This document shows, in pieces, positions 7,762 to 16,072 of a stretch of 51,515 nucleotides of DNA. Source of the stretch: Actinomycetes bacterium (GTDB lineage: Bacteria > Actinomycetota > Acidimicrobiia > Acidimicrobiales > Palsa-688); the NCBI GenBank assembly GCA_021808785.1, contig JAKBAX010000003.1, positions 1 to 51,515 of the forward strand. The letters run 5' to 3'. The translations under genes and the position numbers were made by a program. Within the stretch, counting starts at the first letter, position 1; every line of letters starts with the position of its first letter. The notes below the pieces were generated by a model that saw only the letters and a program-made list of their open reading frames with translations, was not told the origin of the DNA and did not search any database.

Positions 7762-8640
7762 CTACTTGGCGGACACGGTCTTTCCCGGGATGGTCGTCCC
7801 GCAGATGGGGTCTCCGCCGGGGATGAGCTTGAAGTCCGCCCCTGTCCACTGGACAAGGAACCCGCAGTTGTCCGCTCCGACCACCGATCCTCGATTTGCC
7901 ATCGTGAAGTCGATCGAGTGGTCGCCGACCAAGCCGGCGGCGTCGTAGTGATCCATCGCCAACAGGGCCCGAGTCACCGAAGCGGGCGTCGGGTTCGACC
8001 CCGCCGCCTCGAGTCCTTGGACGAGGGCATCAATGGACAGATAGCCGATGTACTCGCCTGATGTCGGCGCGGTGTCGACGCCGGCGTACTTCTTCAGGGC
8101 GGCGGCGATGGTCTTCGTACCGGTGGTGTCCATCTCGGGCGGCTCGTAGATGCTCCCGAAGTACACGCCCTTGGCCTCCTGCTCCGTGGCCGGGCCGCTG
8201 GCGAGGAGGTCACCCTCGGACTCGGGTAGGAAGCCGGCCTTCAGGTGCACGCCCTGCTGGCGCAGACCGACGATCGTTGCCAATCCGGTGTTGGTATCTG
8301 TGAGCGGATAGAAGGCGTCGATCCCGGCGCTCTTCATGGCCAACACATACGGCGCGACGTTCGTGGTTCCGAACGGGACGTTGGCGCTGACATATCCGGC
8401 CTTCAGTCCGGCCGCCTGCGCCGACAAGGCATAAGGCCTGAGCGGTCTCTGACGACGAGGGAGAAATTCTGTAGCCGATGGTGGCCAGGTTGGTCGCGCC
8501 GACCAACTTCAGCATCAGGCCGGTCGTGGTCTCGACCTTGGTGTAGTCCTGGAATCCGTAGATCGAGAACATCCCGCGTGAGGCCGGGTCAACATACGAT
8601 ACTGTCTTGACAGGTATATCTACGCTCTACCGCAGGATGG
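7762..8640 (-). pseudogene. Decayed branched-chain-amino-acid-type substrate-binding protein gene
   Basis: The region aligns with the C-terminal two-thirds of the intact receptor at 16073-17311. The first part reads IPVKTVSYVDPASRGMFS and then YGFQDYTKVETTTGLMLKL, matching FGFQDYTKVQTTYGLVMKK of the paralogue. A frameshift near 8427-8435 then moves the frame to LSAQAAGLKAGYVSANVPFG, which continues to the stop at 7762. An in-frame TAG lies near 8634, and the signal peptide and first lobe are missing. The homologue would be a periplasmic-binding lipoprotein for an ABC importer. No permease or ATPase gene is nearby. Confidence 0.85.
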
Positions 8641-8814
8641 GACCGCTGCTCCGGGCCGATCCGGGTCCGAGTTCGGAGACATCCACGCGGTAGATGCGAG
8701 CCCCGACCGAGGTCAGCGCAATCGGGGCGTGGCGACACGACAGAAGTCGTTGCCGGCCGGACTCTTGGCCACCGCGTTCGCGCCCGGGTCTTCGAAGTGA
8801 TCAACTGTTGGGTC

Positions 8815-9273
8815 ATGGCTGACAAAATCGAGGTATCACGTGACATCGCGGCATCGCCGGAGGAGGTCTACGCGGCACTCTCCGACGTGACCCGGATGGG
8901 TGACTGGTCACCCGAGTGTTACGCCTGTGAATGGCAGGAAGGCTCCCACGGAGCTGCCGTCGGCGCGGTATTCGACGGTCACAACCGCAACGGCGACCAC
9001 GAGTGGTCGACGCAAGGAAAGGTCATCGAGGCCGACCCCGGGCGCTCCTTCGCGTTCGAATGCTCGATGAACGACTTTCACTACTCGACCTGGGGATACC
9101 GCATCGAACCGACCGGGAACGGATGCCGGGTGACCGAGTGGACCGAGAACCTGCTTCCGGACTCGGTGATGCAAGCCGCCGGCCAGATCTCCGGCGTGGC
9201 CGACAGACCGGCACGAAATCGCGACACCATGCAAACGACCCTCGACCGGCTCGCCGCCGCGGTAGAGGATTAG
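8815..9273 (+). CDS. SRPBCC-family protein (polyketide cyclase/START-like)
   Basis: This 152-residue protein fits the helix-grip fold: a first strand KIEVSRDIAASPEEVYAALSDVTRMGDWSPEC, central strands with DHEWSTQGKVIEADPGRSFAFEC and YSTWGYRIEPTGNGCRVTEWTE, and a long C-terminal helix. Such proteins bind hydrophobic ligands in a deep cavity and some are cyclases or dehydratases. I prefer the ATG at 8815 over an upstream GTG at 8797, because the family begins just before the first strand; no strong ribosome site is visible. It lies between two decayed genes, and its stop codon overlaps the stop of the convergent PPOX remnant. The ligand is unknown. Confidence 0.88.
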   Translation: MADKIEVSRDIAASPEEVYAALSDVTRMGDWSPECYACEWQEGSHGAAVGAVFDGHNRNGDHEWSTQGKVIEADPGRSFAFECSMNDFHYSTWGYRIEPTGNGCRVTEWTENLLPDSVMQAAGQISGVADRPARNRDTMQTTLDRLAAAVED

Positions 9274-9548
9274 AGCACTCGGGACTGAGCCGTCAGCGTA
9301 TCGACCCGGAACCGCTGCGACGAGTCGTCCGGGGCCTGCGGGGGGATCTCGAGGGCTGTGCCGGCCACCTTGGCGTCACCGCACCAGGCACTGGGATCCT
9401 CGCCGTCTGGTGGCGGATCGACGGTGTGGGTGTGCAGCGCCACCCGGGGATCTCGGCGCAGCTCGCCGGCCCGTAGGGCTCCTACCATCATGGCGATCTC
9501 GAGTTGGCCGTCCACGAACTCGACCCCCCGATCCTCGCACGCGCCCAT
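9270..9548 (-). pseudogene. Remnant of a PPOX/FMN-binding split-barrel protein
   Basis: The reading frame contains VEFVDGQLEIAMMVGALRAG, then ELRRDPRVALHTHTVDPP and WCGDAKVAGTALE, which match the central part of pyridoxamine-phosphate-oxidase-like proteins (usually about 140-150 residues). The usual N-terminal helix and first strands are missing, and the end RFRVDTLTAQSRVL stops before the normal C-terminal part. The remaining frame is about 92 residues. It is probably a truncated gene, though a short translated product cannot be excluded. It is convergent with the SRPBCC gene. Confidence 0.65.
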
Positions 9549-9613
9549 CGATCCGCCAGAGTGCGGAGGCGCTACTGTTCGCCTGGATGCCATTTCACGA
9601 CAGGGAGGGGTCT

Positions 9614-10714
9614 GTGAAGGAATACCGATTGATATCGTCCGACTCCCACGTAACCATGCCCGACGAGGCTTGGCAGACCTACCTGTCCGCCGGATACCGC
9701 GATCGCGCCCCGAAGATCGTCTCCACCGAGGAGGGTGACTTTCGCGAGTTCGAGGGCCGGCGGACACCGATCATGACCCTGAACAATCTGGCCGGGAAGA
9801 AGCCCGAGGAGTTCAAGCTCAACGTGCGCAAGCTCGACGAGCAGCGGACCGGAGATCGTGACCCGGTCGAGCGCATCAAGGACATGGACATCGACGGGGT
9901 GGACGCAGAGGTCCTGTACGTGGGCGGTCCTCTGGCGTCGGCGGACCCTGAGTTGCGGCTGGACAGTGTGCGGGGATACAACCGCTGGCTGTCCGACTAC
10001 GCCTCCCACGCGCCCGAGCGCTTACTCGGCGTGGCCGCGATCCCGATCGACACCCCGGAGCGGGCGGCCGAGGAGATCCGCTGGGCCGGCGCCCAAACGG
10101 GGCTGGCAAGCGGGTACATCCCTCTGTTCCCGAGTGCCGAGGGTGACTACGGCGACCCCAAGTGGGACGTCATGTGGAAGGCCTTCCTCGATGTCGGCTG
10201 GCCCGTCGGTCTCCACGTCGGTGGTCGACGTCCGGGGACCCCCCAACCGAGCATCTACGAGAGCGCACCCCGGTTCATGACCGGTCTCGTGATGAGCAAG
10301 CTCACGATGGCCGAAGCGGTTTCGGAGCTGATCCACGGGCTCGTGCTCGATCGGTTCCCCGACCTGAAGTTCGTCGCAGTGGAAGGACAGATCGGCTGGA
10401 CCTCGTTCTTCCAGTACTACTCCGACCACCTTTGGGAGAAGCACCGCCATTGGACCAGGAGCGAGCTCCGGAACCCTCCCAGCTTCTACTTCAGACGCCA
10501 GGTCTTCGCCACGTTCATGGAGGACCCCGTGGGCCTGCGCGAACGGCACCACATCGGGGTGGACAACATCATGTGGGCCAGTGACTATCCCCATTCGGAG
10601 ACCACCTGGCCCAATTCGAAGGCCCTGACCGACGAGTGGTTCTCTCCGCTCGGCGACGAGGACAAGCGCAAGATCCTGTGGGAGAACTGCGCCAAGCTCT
10701 ACCGGCTCGTCTGA
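9614..10714 (+). CDS. Amidohydrolase-2 family protein (first of four)
   Basis: This 366-residue protein belongs to the Amidohydrolase_2 TIM barrels, which include ACMSD-type decarboxylases and C-C hydrolases. The first metal motif is Asp10-Ser-His12 (ISSDSHV) rather than the classical HxH. Later motifs are GLHVGG, VAVEGQIGWTSFFQYY and VDNIMWASDYPHSETTWPNSKA with its Asp and His. The GTG start is preceded by GGGAGGGG at good spacing; an upstream ATG at 9587 has no such site. The kinase-like gene follows after 23 bp, so the two probably form an operon. Three paralogues lie elsewhere in the window. Confidence 0.9.
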   Translation: MKEYRLISSDSHVTMPDEAWQTYLSAGYRDRAPKIVSTEEGDFREFEGRRTPIMTLNNLAGKKPEEFKLNVRKLDEQRTGDRDPVERIKDMDIDGVDAEVLYVGGPLASADPELRLDSVRGYNRWLSDYASHAPERLLGVAAIPIDTPERAAEEIRWAGAQTGLASGYIPLFPSAEGDYGDPKWDVMWKAFLDVGWPVGLHVGGRRPGTPQPSIYESAPRFMTGLVMSKLTMAEAVSELIHGLVLDRFPDLKFVAVEGQIGWTSFFQYYSDHLWEKHRHWTRSELRNPPSFYFRRQVFATFMEDPVGLRERHHIGVDNIMWASDYPHSETTWPNSKALTDEWFSPLGDEDKRKILWENCAKLYRLV

Positions 10715-10737
10715 AGGGAGAATGGCGTTCTACAGTG

Positions 10738-11772
10738 ATGCCCATGGTGCAGACGCCTAGCCCCGCCGTCCCCCGGACCCGGGAAGAGCTCCTCGAGCCC
10801 ACCTGGCTGCAGACCGCACTCGACGACATAGCTGACGACGACACGATCGTGGCCGTCGAGGCCACGGGGACGTCGAAGACGCGCCTCGAGAAGCTGCAGT
10901 TCGCCGTCACCATGGAAGGACCTGCCGGGCGCCGGGTCGGACGGTACTGCGCCAAGGCCACCCTCGACGGATCTGACGGTGGTAGCGCGGCCGAGGCCAT
11001 GTTCTACCTGGACGTCGCTCCTCGCCTCGACGTCCGTCGGCCCGGCGTGCACTACGCCGCGGTCGAGGGCACGGCCTCGATCATCGTCATGGACGACATA
11101 GTCGCCCTGGGCGGGAAGTTCATGAACCCGCACTTTCCGTTCACGACGGGGATCGTCCGGGCCACGCTGGCCCAGCTGGCCCGCCTGCACGGGACCACTT
11201 GGGGGCTCGGGCCCGTCGCCGATATTCCGTGGCTGGACCACGGGCTGGCCCGCTTCGCGGCGATGCAGGATGCAGAGGCGCTTCAGAAACTGCTCGACGA
11301 CGGTCGCGCCGATGGGTTCCCGGCTGAGATCCGCTCTGGTGAGAACCTGCTCCGGGCCCTACGGGCGCAGCAGTCTCTGGGCGTCACTTCCCTGCTGCAC
11401 GGCGACACCCATACGGGCAACGTGTACCTCGATCCGGCCGGCCGGGGCTCCTTCTTCGACTGGGAGGTGGTGCAGACGGGGCACTGGGCTCAGGACGTCG
11501 CATATCACCTCGGCACTGCGCTGACGATCGACGACCGCCGGGCCCACGAAGAGGACCTCCTCCGGTTCTACCTCGCCGAGCTGGCTGCCACCGGAGCGCC
11601 GGCGCCGTCGTTCGCCGAGGCGTGGGACCTCTACCGGAAATCCTTCGGCTATGGCTACCTGCTTTGGGTCATCACCATGATCAGGGGTCGCGACGAGGTC
11701 CTGCAGCACATGCCCCGGCTGGGTGCAGCACTGACCGACCACCAGACCTATCGACTCCTCGGGATCGCCTGA
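10738..11772 (+). CDS. Phosphotransferase-fold protein (EcKinase/APH type)
   Basis: The protein has about 344 residues. The N-terminal lobe includes VAVEATGTSKTRLEKLQFAV and the hinge IIVMDDI. The catalytic loop is HGDTHTGN at residues 221-228, followed by FFDWEVVQTGHWAQDVAYHL with the metal-binding Asp241. The spacing and the DIVALGGKF segment resemble the ecdysteroid-kinase-like branch (DUF1679) more than the LvaA-like protein at 4163. Alternative ATG or GTG starts lie within 9 bases. It sits 23 bp after an amidohydrolase gene and before a double SDR. It may phosphorylate a hydroxylated intermediate; the substrate is unknown. Confidence 0.85.
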   Translation: MPMVQTPSPAVPRTREELLEPTWLQTALDDIADDDTIVAVEATGTSKTRLEKLQFAVTMEGPAGRRVGRYCAKATLDGSDGGSAAEAMFYLDVAPRLDVRRPGVHYAAVEGTASIIVMDDIVALGGKFMNPHFPFTTGIVRATLAQLARLHGTTWGLGPVADIPWLDHGLARFAAMQDAEALQKLLDDGRADGFPAEIRSGENLLRALRAQQSLGVTSLLHGDTHTGNVYLDPAGRGSFFDWEVVQTGHWAQDVAYHLGTALTIDDRRAHEEDLLRFYLAELAATGAPAPSFAEAWDLYRKSFGYGYLLWVITMIRGRDEVLQHMPRLGAALTDHQTYRLLGIA

Positions 11773-11818
11773 CGTCGGGCGACTCGACGGTACGGATCGG
11801 AACTATCGTGCCGGCCTT

Positions 11819-13459
11819 GTGAGTCCCCGATCGAATTCCCGCCGCGTCTCGGTGGTGACGGGCGGTGGTGGCGGCATCGGGTCGGCATGTGCCCATCGCC
11901 TGGCCGGGCGCGGGGATCTGGTGGTGGTGATGGACCCCGGGGTCGGGGTGGAGGGTGAAGCGCTGGGCGAAGCGACGGCGGCGGAGACGGCCGCCGCCAT
12001 CCGGGCTCGGGGCGGCCATGCGGTCCACTCGACGGCGTCGGTCGCCGACCGGGAGGAGGTGGAGCGACTCTTCGAGGATGTGCGACGCGAGCACGGGTCG
12101 CTCGACGTGGTCGTCAACACCGCTGGCATCCTGCGATTCCCTCCCCTGGAGGACACGGCTCCCGACGACTGGGCGGCCGTGCTCGACGTCCACTTCAACG
12201 GCTACCTGAACGTGCTGGCCGCGGCCCTTCCGGACATGGTGGAGTCCGGCACCGGCCGCATCGTGGGGTTCACCTCCGGCGTCGGCCTGGCCCGCACGTC
12301 GGCCGGTGCCATCGCCTACGGGTGCGCCAAGCGGGCGGTGGCCTGCCTGACCTGGGCGCTCGGCCGTACGCTCCCTCCTGGAGTCGGCGTCAACGCCTTG
12401 TCGCCTATCGCCGCCACCCGCATGGTTCGGGGATCTCTGGTGGCCGCCGGCGTCGGCCCCGCCGGGCTCGACCTCAGCGCCATGCCGCCGGCTGAGGCGA
12501 TGGCGCCGGCGGTCGACTGGCTCACTTCGGAACGCAGCAGCTGGCTGAACGGGCAGGTGGTGTTCTCGGCCGGATCCGAAATATCGCTCATCGAGCCGGC
12601 CCGACTGATCGAAGCCGTGCGAAGCGAGGACGTGGCCGACTTCCAGAGCACCCTGGATGCCGTAGTGCCGGTCGTGCTGGGCCCGGCCCAGGAGTCGCAG
12701 AGGACGACGGGCGGCTCGAACCCCCGTCTGCACGACGTGTTCTCGTCCACCGCCCGACCGGCGCCGCCGGCCGGCCGGACGGCGGCGCGCTACGTGGTCG
12801 CAGCCGATGACGAGCGGGTCACCGAGGCGCTGGCAGCCGCACTTCGGGCCTGGGGGGCTCGGGCCGAGCGGCTTCCGGCGACCGGTGACGGCTGGCCGGC
12901 CACCGAAGCGGCGCTGCGCTCAGCAGCATCCGTTGGCCCGATCGACGGCATCATCGTGGTGGCCGGTGAGCCGATCCCGGCCGGCCGGGCGGGTCCCGAT
13001 GCCTGGCAGGAGATCCTACGTAGCCATGAGGAGGTGCCCGGCGTCGTGCTGGCCCACGCGGCCTGGCTACGAGCCGCGGCCCGTACGGCCCGGGACGGCC
13101 AGAGGACGCTTCGGGTGATACACGTGGTGCCGGCTCCCACCGACGGAGGCGCCACTGCGGCCCAAGCGGTGCACCAGATGAGCCGGAGCGCCAATGACGG
13201 CGCCAATCAGTGGATCCGCGCCTTCGGCGTCGCGTGGGAGGCTCCCGAGCATTCCGGCCTCGGCGCGCTGAGCCAGCTGGTCGCCCGCTTGGCCTGCAGC
13301 TCGGACACCCTCCCTCTCGCCGGCGCCGAGATGGTCGCCGCCGACGGATGGGTGGGCCTGCGGAGTCACCCGGCGCCGGCGGTCACTGTGACCTTCGGCG
13401 GCCCCGAGATCCCCCCTGGCGTCGAGGGCGCCATCGGCCGGGCGCGGTCAGCCGGCTGA
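11819..13459 (+). CDS. Double-length SDR with a degenerate second half
   Basis: The protein has 546 residues, twice the normal SDR size. Residues 10-250 form a complete SDR: TGGGGGIG, NTAG, Ser153, Tyr167 and Lys171 (YGCAK), and a NGQVVFSAG end. A linker of about 70 residues leads to a second Rossmann-like half (about 322-546) starting ARYVVAADDERV. That half has a GIIVVAG strand and a QWIRAFGVAW region but no glycine-rich cofactor motif and no Tyr-x-x-x-Lys. It may serve for dimer-like packing or acyl binding. The start is GTG without a clear ribosome site, so the N-terminus is uncertain by a few codons. Confidence 0.87.
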   Translation: MSPRSNSRRVSVVTGGGGGIGSACAHRLAGRGDLVVVMDPGVGVEGEALGEATAAETAAAIRARGGHAVHSTASVADREEVERLFEDVRREHGSLDVVVNTAGILRFPPLEDTAPDDWAAVLDVHFNGYLNVLAAALPDMVESGTGRIVGFTSGVGLARTSAGAIAYGCAKRAVACLTWALGRTLPPGVGVNALSPIAATRMVRGSLVAAGVGPAGLDLSAMPPAEAMAPAVDWLTSERSSWLNGQVVFSAGSEISLIEPARLIEAVRSEDVADFQSTLDAVVPVVLGPAQESQRTTGGSNPRLHDVFSSTARPAPPAGRTAARYVVAADDERVTEALAAALRAWGARAERLPATGDGWPATEAALRSAASVGPIDGIIVVAGEPIPAGRAGPDAWQEILRSHEEVPGVVLAHAAWLRAAARTARDGQRTLRVIHVVPAPTDGGATAAQAVHQMSRSANDGANQWIRAFGVAWEAPEHSGLGALSQLVARLACSSDTLPLAGAEMVAADGWVGLRSHPAPAVTVTFGGPEIPPGVEGAIGRARSAG

Positions 13460-13484
13460 CCCCACCCGATCTCAGCGGCACCGA

Positions 13485-15191
13485 TCAGCCCGGGACGCCT
13501 ACCGCTCTGGTGACCGAGTTGGTCCCCCCGAAGCAGAACTGGCTGCGACCCGCCTTGGCGCCGACGACGAAGAACTCGAAACAGTCCGGAGAGGGGTTGA
13601 CCGTCACCTCCGTCTCCGGCTCGTCGATCAGCCACAGCAGCTCGGGATGGGAGATACGAAAGGCGTCCATGGACTGGTTGAGCATGAGCTTGCGGAACCC
13701 GAGAACGGTCCGTCGGTGTATGGCCTGGCGGATGTCGGCCGGTCCCCAGCCGGCGGCCGCGAACGCCGCTGCGTGGTCGGGCGCCATCAGCAGGAGGTTC
13801 GAGAAGACCCCGTGGAAGGGGTAGCCGGCCGAGAGAGGAGCGTCGTTCTTGATGAGCCAGGCCCCGGCCGACGGGGTCCCCGACGAGTGACAGGTGAGCG
13901 TCGCCCAGGACTCGATGAGCCGCTCCGGGTCCGAGTTCTCGAAATCGAAGAACTCGGTCATCCCGTAGGGGACGTTGACCGTGACCGTGGTCTGCTCACG
14001 ACCGAATCCCTGCTGCACCCGCCACGGCTCCCACGGCGTGGCCTCCTCGTTCTCGGCCACACAGGCCGAGAACTTCATCGGGGTCCCGATGGTGTCCATG
14101 TCGGAGATCCCCGGATAGGACAGCCCCACGTTCATCATGATGAGCCGCAGGGCCCGGCCGATCGCCACATTGACATGCGAGATGGAGCCCGGCCCGAGGG
14201 CGCAGATGCCATGGTTCATACCGATCTCGTCGGCCAGCGGGCCCGAGACGAGGACCACCGGGGCCTGGGGTCCGGTGGACATGGCCCAGGTCCGCAATCC
14301 GATCGAAGGGTCGAGGATGCACTCCGTGACGGCCATGATCACCGGCATGGTCTCGGGCCGGCATCCGGCCATGACCGCGTTGGCCGCGATCTTCTCCACC
14401 GTGCCCAGGCCGTCGCCGGGGGCGAACAGACCCACCACCTCGTCGGCCGGACGGCCCGAGGCGGCCACCATGGCATCCACCTTGGCCGGGGTGGGCGGCA
14501 CCAGCGGCAGGCCATCGCTCCAGCCACGCTGGATGAAGGCCCGCTGCATCTCGTCGAAGGCGTCGAGCAGGTCCTGTCCGTCGAAGCGCAGAGTGGGGCT
14601 CGGATCCAGGTGCATCAGCTCCACGGCGGTTGGCGCCGACGCCGCGACCCGGCCCTCGGTGAGGCCGTTCACGACCGCCCCGAACGCGTCGTCCACCAGC
14701 CGATGGATCTCGTCTGCGGTCTTGTTGGAGAAGCATTCGGCGACGATCACCGGGCAGGCGTCGGGCACCCCGAAGGTCCGGGTGCTGAAGTGGGCGTCCT
14801 CCTCGAAGATGGCCGCCGTGTAGCCCACGGCAGGGACGCCACGGCGCTCGAGCTCGCAGAGGTCCCGCATCAACCAGGAGGTGCAGCTCCCGCAGTCCGC
14901 CGACGTGGCGACCACCGCGTCGGCTTCTGCTGCCAGCATCGAGAGTTGATCCTCCGACAGGTAGCGGTTGGTCCCGCCCAGCTCCCCCACCACGTCCACG
15001 AAGCGGACATCGGTGTAGCGCTTCTCCAGGAGCTGACGGCTCCGCTCGAGCGCGTGCAGGCCGTTCTGCTTACCGTTCCAGTACAGAGCCACCAGCTTGT
15101 GGTCGAGCGTGGCCGGGCGAGGGGCCGGCGCGTCGTGCTCGTCCCGGTCGTGCGAGCGCGGCACGGCCACCGGATTGACAATCGTCAACAA
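13485..15191 (-). CDS. UGSC-motif protein (cysteine form) with a long C-terminal domain
   Basis: This protein of about 568 residues begins with a domain (about 30-180) carrying SADCGSCTSWLMRD. It matches the motif of the UGSC family, in which the first position is selenocysteine in some members; here it is Cys100, with Cys103. The neighbourhood of the motif (LVALYWNGKQNG, RFVDVVGELGGTNRYLSEDQ) suggests a thiol-redox or metal-binding site. The second part starts QRGWSDGLPLVPPTPAKVDAMV and continues for over 300 residues with conserved-looking Gly, Asn and His patches. No function is established for it. The start appears to be TTG without a good ribosome site, so a downstream GTG is possible. 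A NifU-like gene lies 22 bp upstream. Confidence 0.85.
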   Translation of the reverse strand: MLTIVNPVAVPRSHDRDEHDAPAPRPATLDHKLVALYWNGKQNGLHALERSRQLLEKRYTDVRFVDVVGELGGTNRYLSEDQLSMLAAEADAVVATSADCGSCTSWLMRDLCELERRGVPAVGYTAAIFEEDAHFSTRTFGVPDACPVIVAECFSNKTADEIHRLVDDAFGAVVNGLTEGRVAASAPTAVELMHLDPSPTLRFDGQDLLDAFDEMQRAFIQRGWSDGLPLVPPTPAKVDAMVAASGRPADEVVGLFAPGDGLGTVEKIAANAVMAGCRPETMPVIMAVTECILDPSIGLRTWAMSTGPQAPVVLVSGPLADEIGMNHGICALGPGSISHVNVAIGRALRLIMMNVGLSYPGISDMDTIGTPMKFSACVAENEEATPWEPWRVQQGFGREQTTVTVNVPYGMTEFFDFENSDPERLIESWATLTCHSSGTPSAGAWLIKNDAPLSAGYPFHGVFSNLLLMAPDHAAAFAAAGWGPADIRQAIHRRTVLGFRKLMLNQSMDAFRISHPELLWLIDEPETEVTVNPSPDCFEFFVVGAKAGRSQFCFGGTNSVTRAVGVPG

Positions 15192-15213
15192 CGGCGTTTG
15201 CGACCTGGCCGGC

Positions 15214-15444
15214 TCACAGCTCCTCCACCTCTATCCGCAGCGCCGGCGAGCGGCGCCCGAGGGTCTCCGACATGAGCTGCTGCAGGTCGGTTCGGGGCAT
15301 CGGGCAGCGGCCGTCCTCACAGGCCGCCTCCTGGGCGGCCGAATAGCCGATCCGCACCACGCCGGACTCCACACCGAGCAGGGTGATCACGCCCCCGTCG
15401 CGTTGGACCATCCGCTGGAACTGCGCCACCAGTGCCTCAGCCAT
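15214..15444 (-). CDS. Small NifU C-terminal-like protein
   Basis: The protein has 76 residues from the ATG at 15444. FQRMVQRDGGVITLLGVESGVVRIGY matches the start of NifU C-terminal (Nfu) domains, where 'DGG-x-x-x-L' precedes a strand. The Fe-S-binding CxxC is replaced here by Cys-Glu-Asp-Gly-Arg-Cys, with a wider spacing, followed by PMPRTDLQQLMSETL and a final strand LRIEVEEL. It may carry a metal or Fe-S cluster, or may have lost that role. It is 22 bp before the UGSC gene and is probably co-translated with it, which hints at cofactor delivery. A longer N-terminus is possible. Confidence 0.72.
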   Translation of the reverse strand: MAEALVAQFQRMVQRDGGVITLLGVESGVVRIGYSAAQEAACEDGRCPMPRTDLQQLMSETLGRRSPALRIEVEEL

Positions 15445-15484
15445 CGCCGGGCCGCGGTCCCCCTGCGGATGCACATGAGAGACG

Positions 15485-15931
15485 CTATTGGTCCGGCACA
15501 GGTCGCGCAAGCGTCGGCACGCAGCTGATCAGGGCGTGGGCCACCTCTGTCTCCGCCTGGTCGGTAACCCGTATGTCCGACACCACGAGCCTCGGGCCGA
15601 ACTTCAACAGGGTGGCCTCCCCCGCGAGCGGCCCCGCCGTAGGTCGGCGCAGGAAGGTGATGGTGGCGCTGGAGGTGACGGCACCGGATCCAGGGGCGAG
15701 CCTGGAGAGCGCCATCACCAGCGCGGCGGCGTCCGCGGTAAGGAACATCGTCGGCCCGGTGGGGATCCCCAATCTCAGCTCACCCTCCCCCGGCCAGCGC
15801 CGGAATCGGCACGACCCGGCCGACAGGAGCTCGATCGAGGCGTTCCCCCCGAGATGGCGCGACGCCAGGATGCCCCGCTCGTGCAGGTAGGCCTCCAATG
15901 CCGCGGCACTGGAGAAGTGTTCGTCAGGCAT
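15485..15931 (-). CDS. PaaI-like hotdog acyl-CoA thioesterase
   Basis: This 148-residue protein is a single hotdog. Residues around GPTMFLTADAAALVMALSRLAPGSGAVTSSATITFLRRPTAGPL match the long central helix and following strand of PaaI-type thioesterases, and LLKFGPRLVVSDIRVTDQAETEVAHALISCVP gives the last three strands. In the family an acidic residue on the helix activates water; here Asp or Thr near FLTADAA could do it. It is the first gene of a minus-strand cluster with the NifU-like and UGSC genes and is divergent from the substrate-binding lipoprotein. It probably hydrolyses a CoA thioester; the acyl group is unknown. Confidence 0.82.
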   Translation of the reverse strand: MPDEHFSSAAALEAYLHERGILASRHLGGNASIELLSAGSCRFRRWPGEGELRLGIPTGPTMFLTADAAALVMALSRLAPGSGAVTSSATITFLRRPTAGPLAGEATLLKFGPRLVVSDIRVTDQAETEVAHALISCVPTLARPVPDQ

Positions 15932-15980
15932 CGATGCGCTCCCCTATCTGGTGACAAATGGTGGGTCCGAGCCAGATGGC

Positions 15981-16009
15981 TTGCACCCGGCTGGCTGGGC
16001 ACATACTGT
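15981..16009 (+). promoter_or_regulatory. Putative promoter of the substrate-binding lipoprotein gene
   Basis: TTGCAC at 15981-15986 and TACTGT at 16004-16009 are separated by exactly 17 bp, the ideal spacing for the housekeeping sigma factor. The leader to the start codon would be about 57 bases and contains GGGGGAG before ATG. Confidence 0.55.
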
Positions 16010-16072
16010 TCGCCGCCAGACGACTGGTGTCGAGCTTCCCGAGCGATCGTGGAGCTACCGGGGGGAGTACAC

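Noticed and set aside
8641-8814. Short minus-strand readings such as AKSPAGNDFCRVATP upstream of the decayed receptor
   Set aside because: The pieces shift frame within a few codons and match no family that I recognise; they may be further decay but cannot be supported as a gene.
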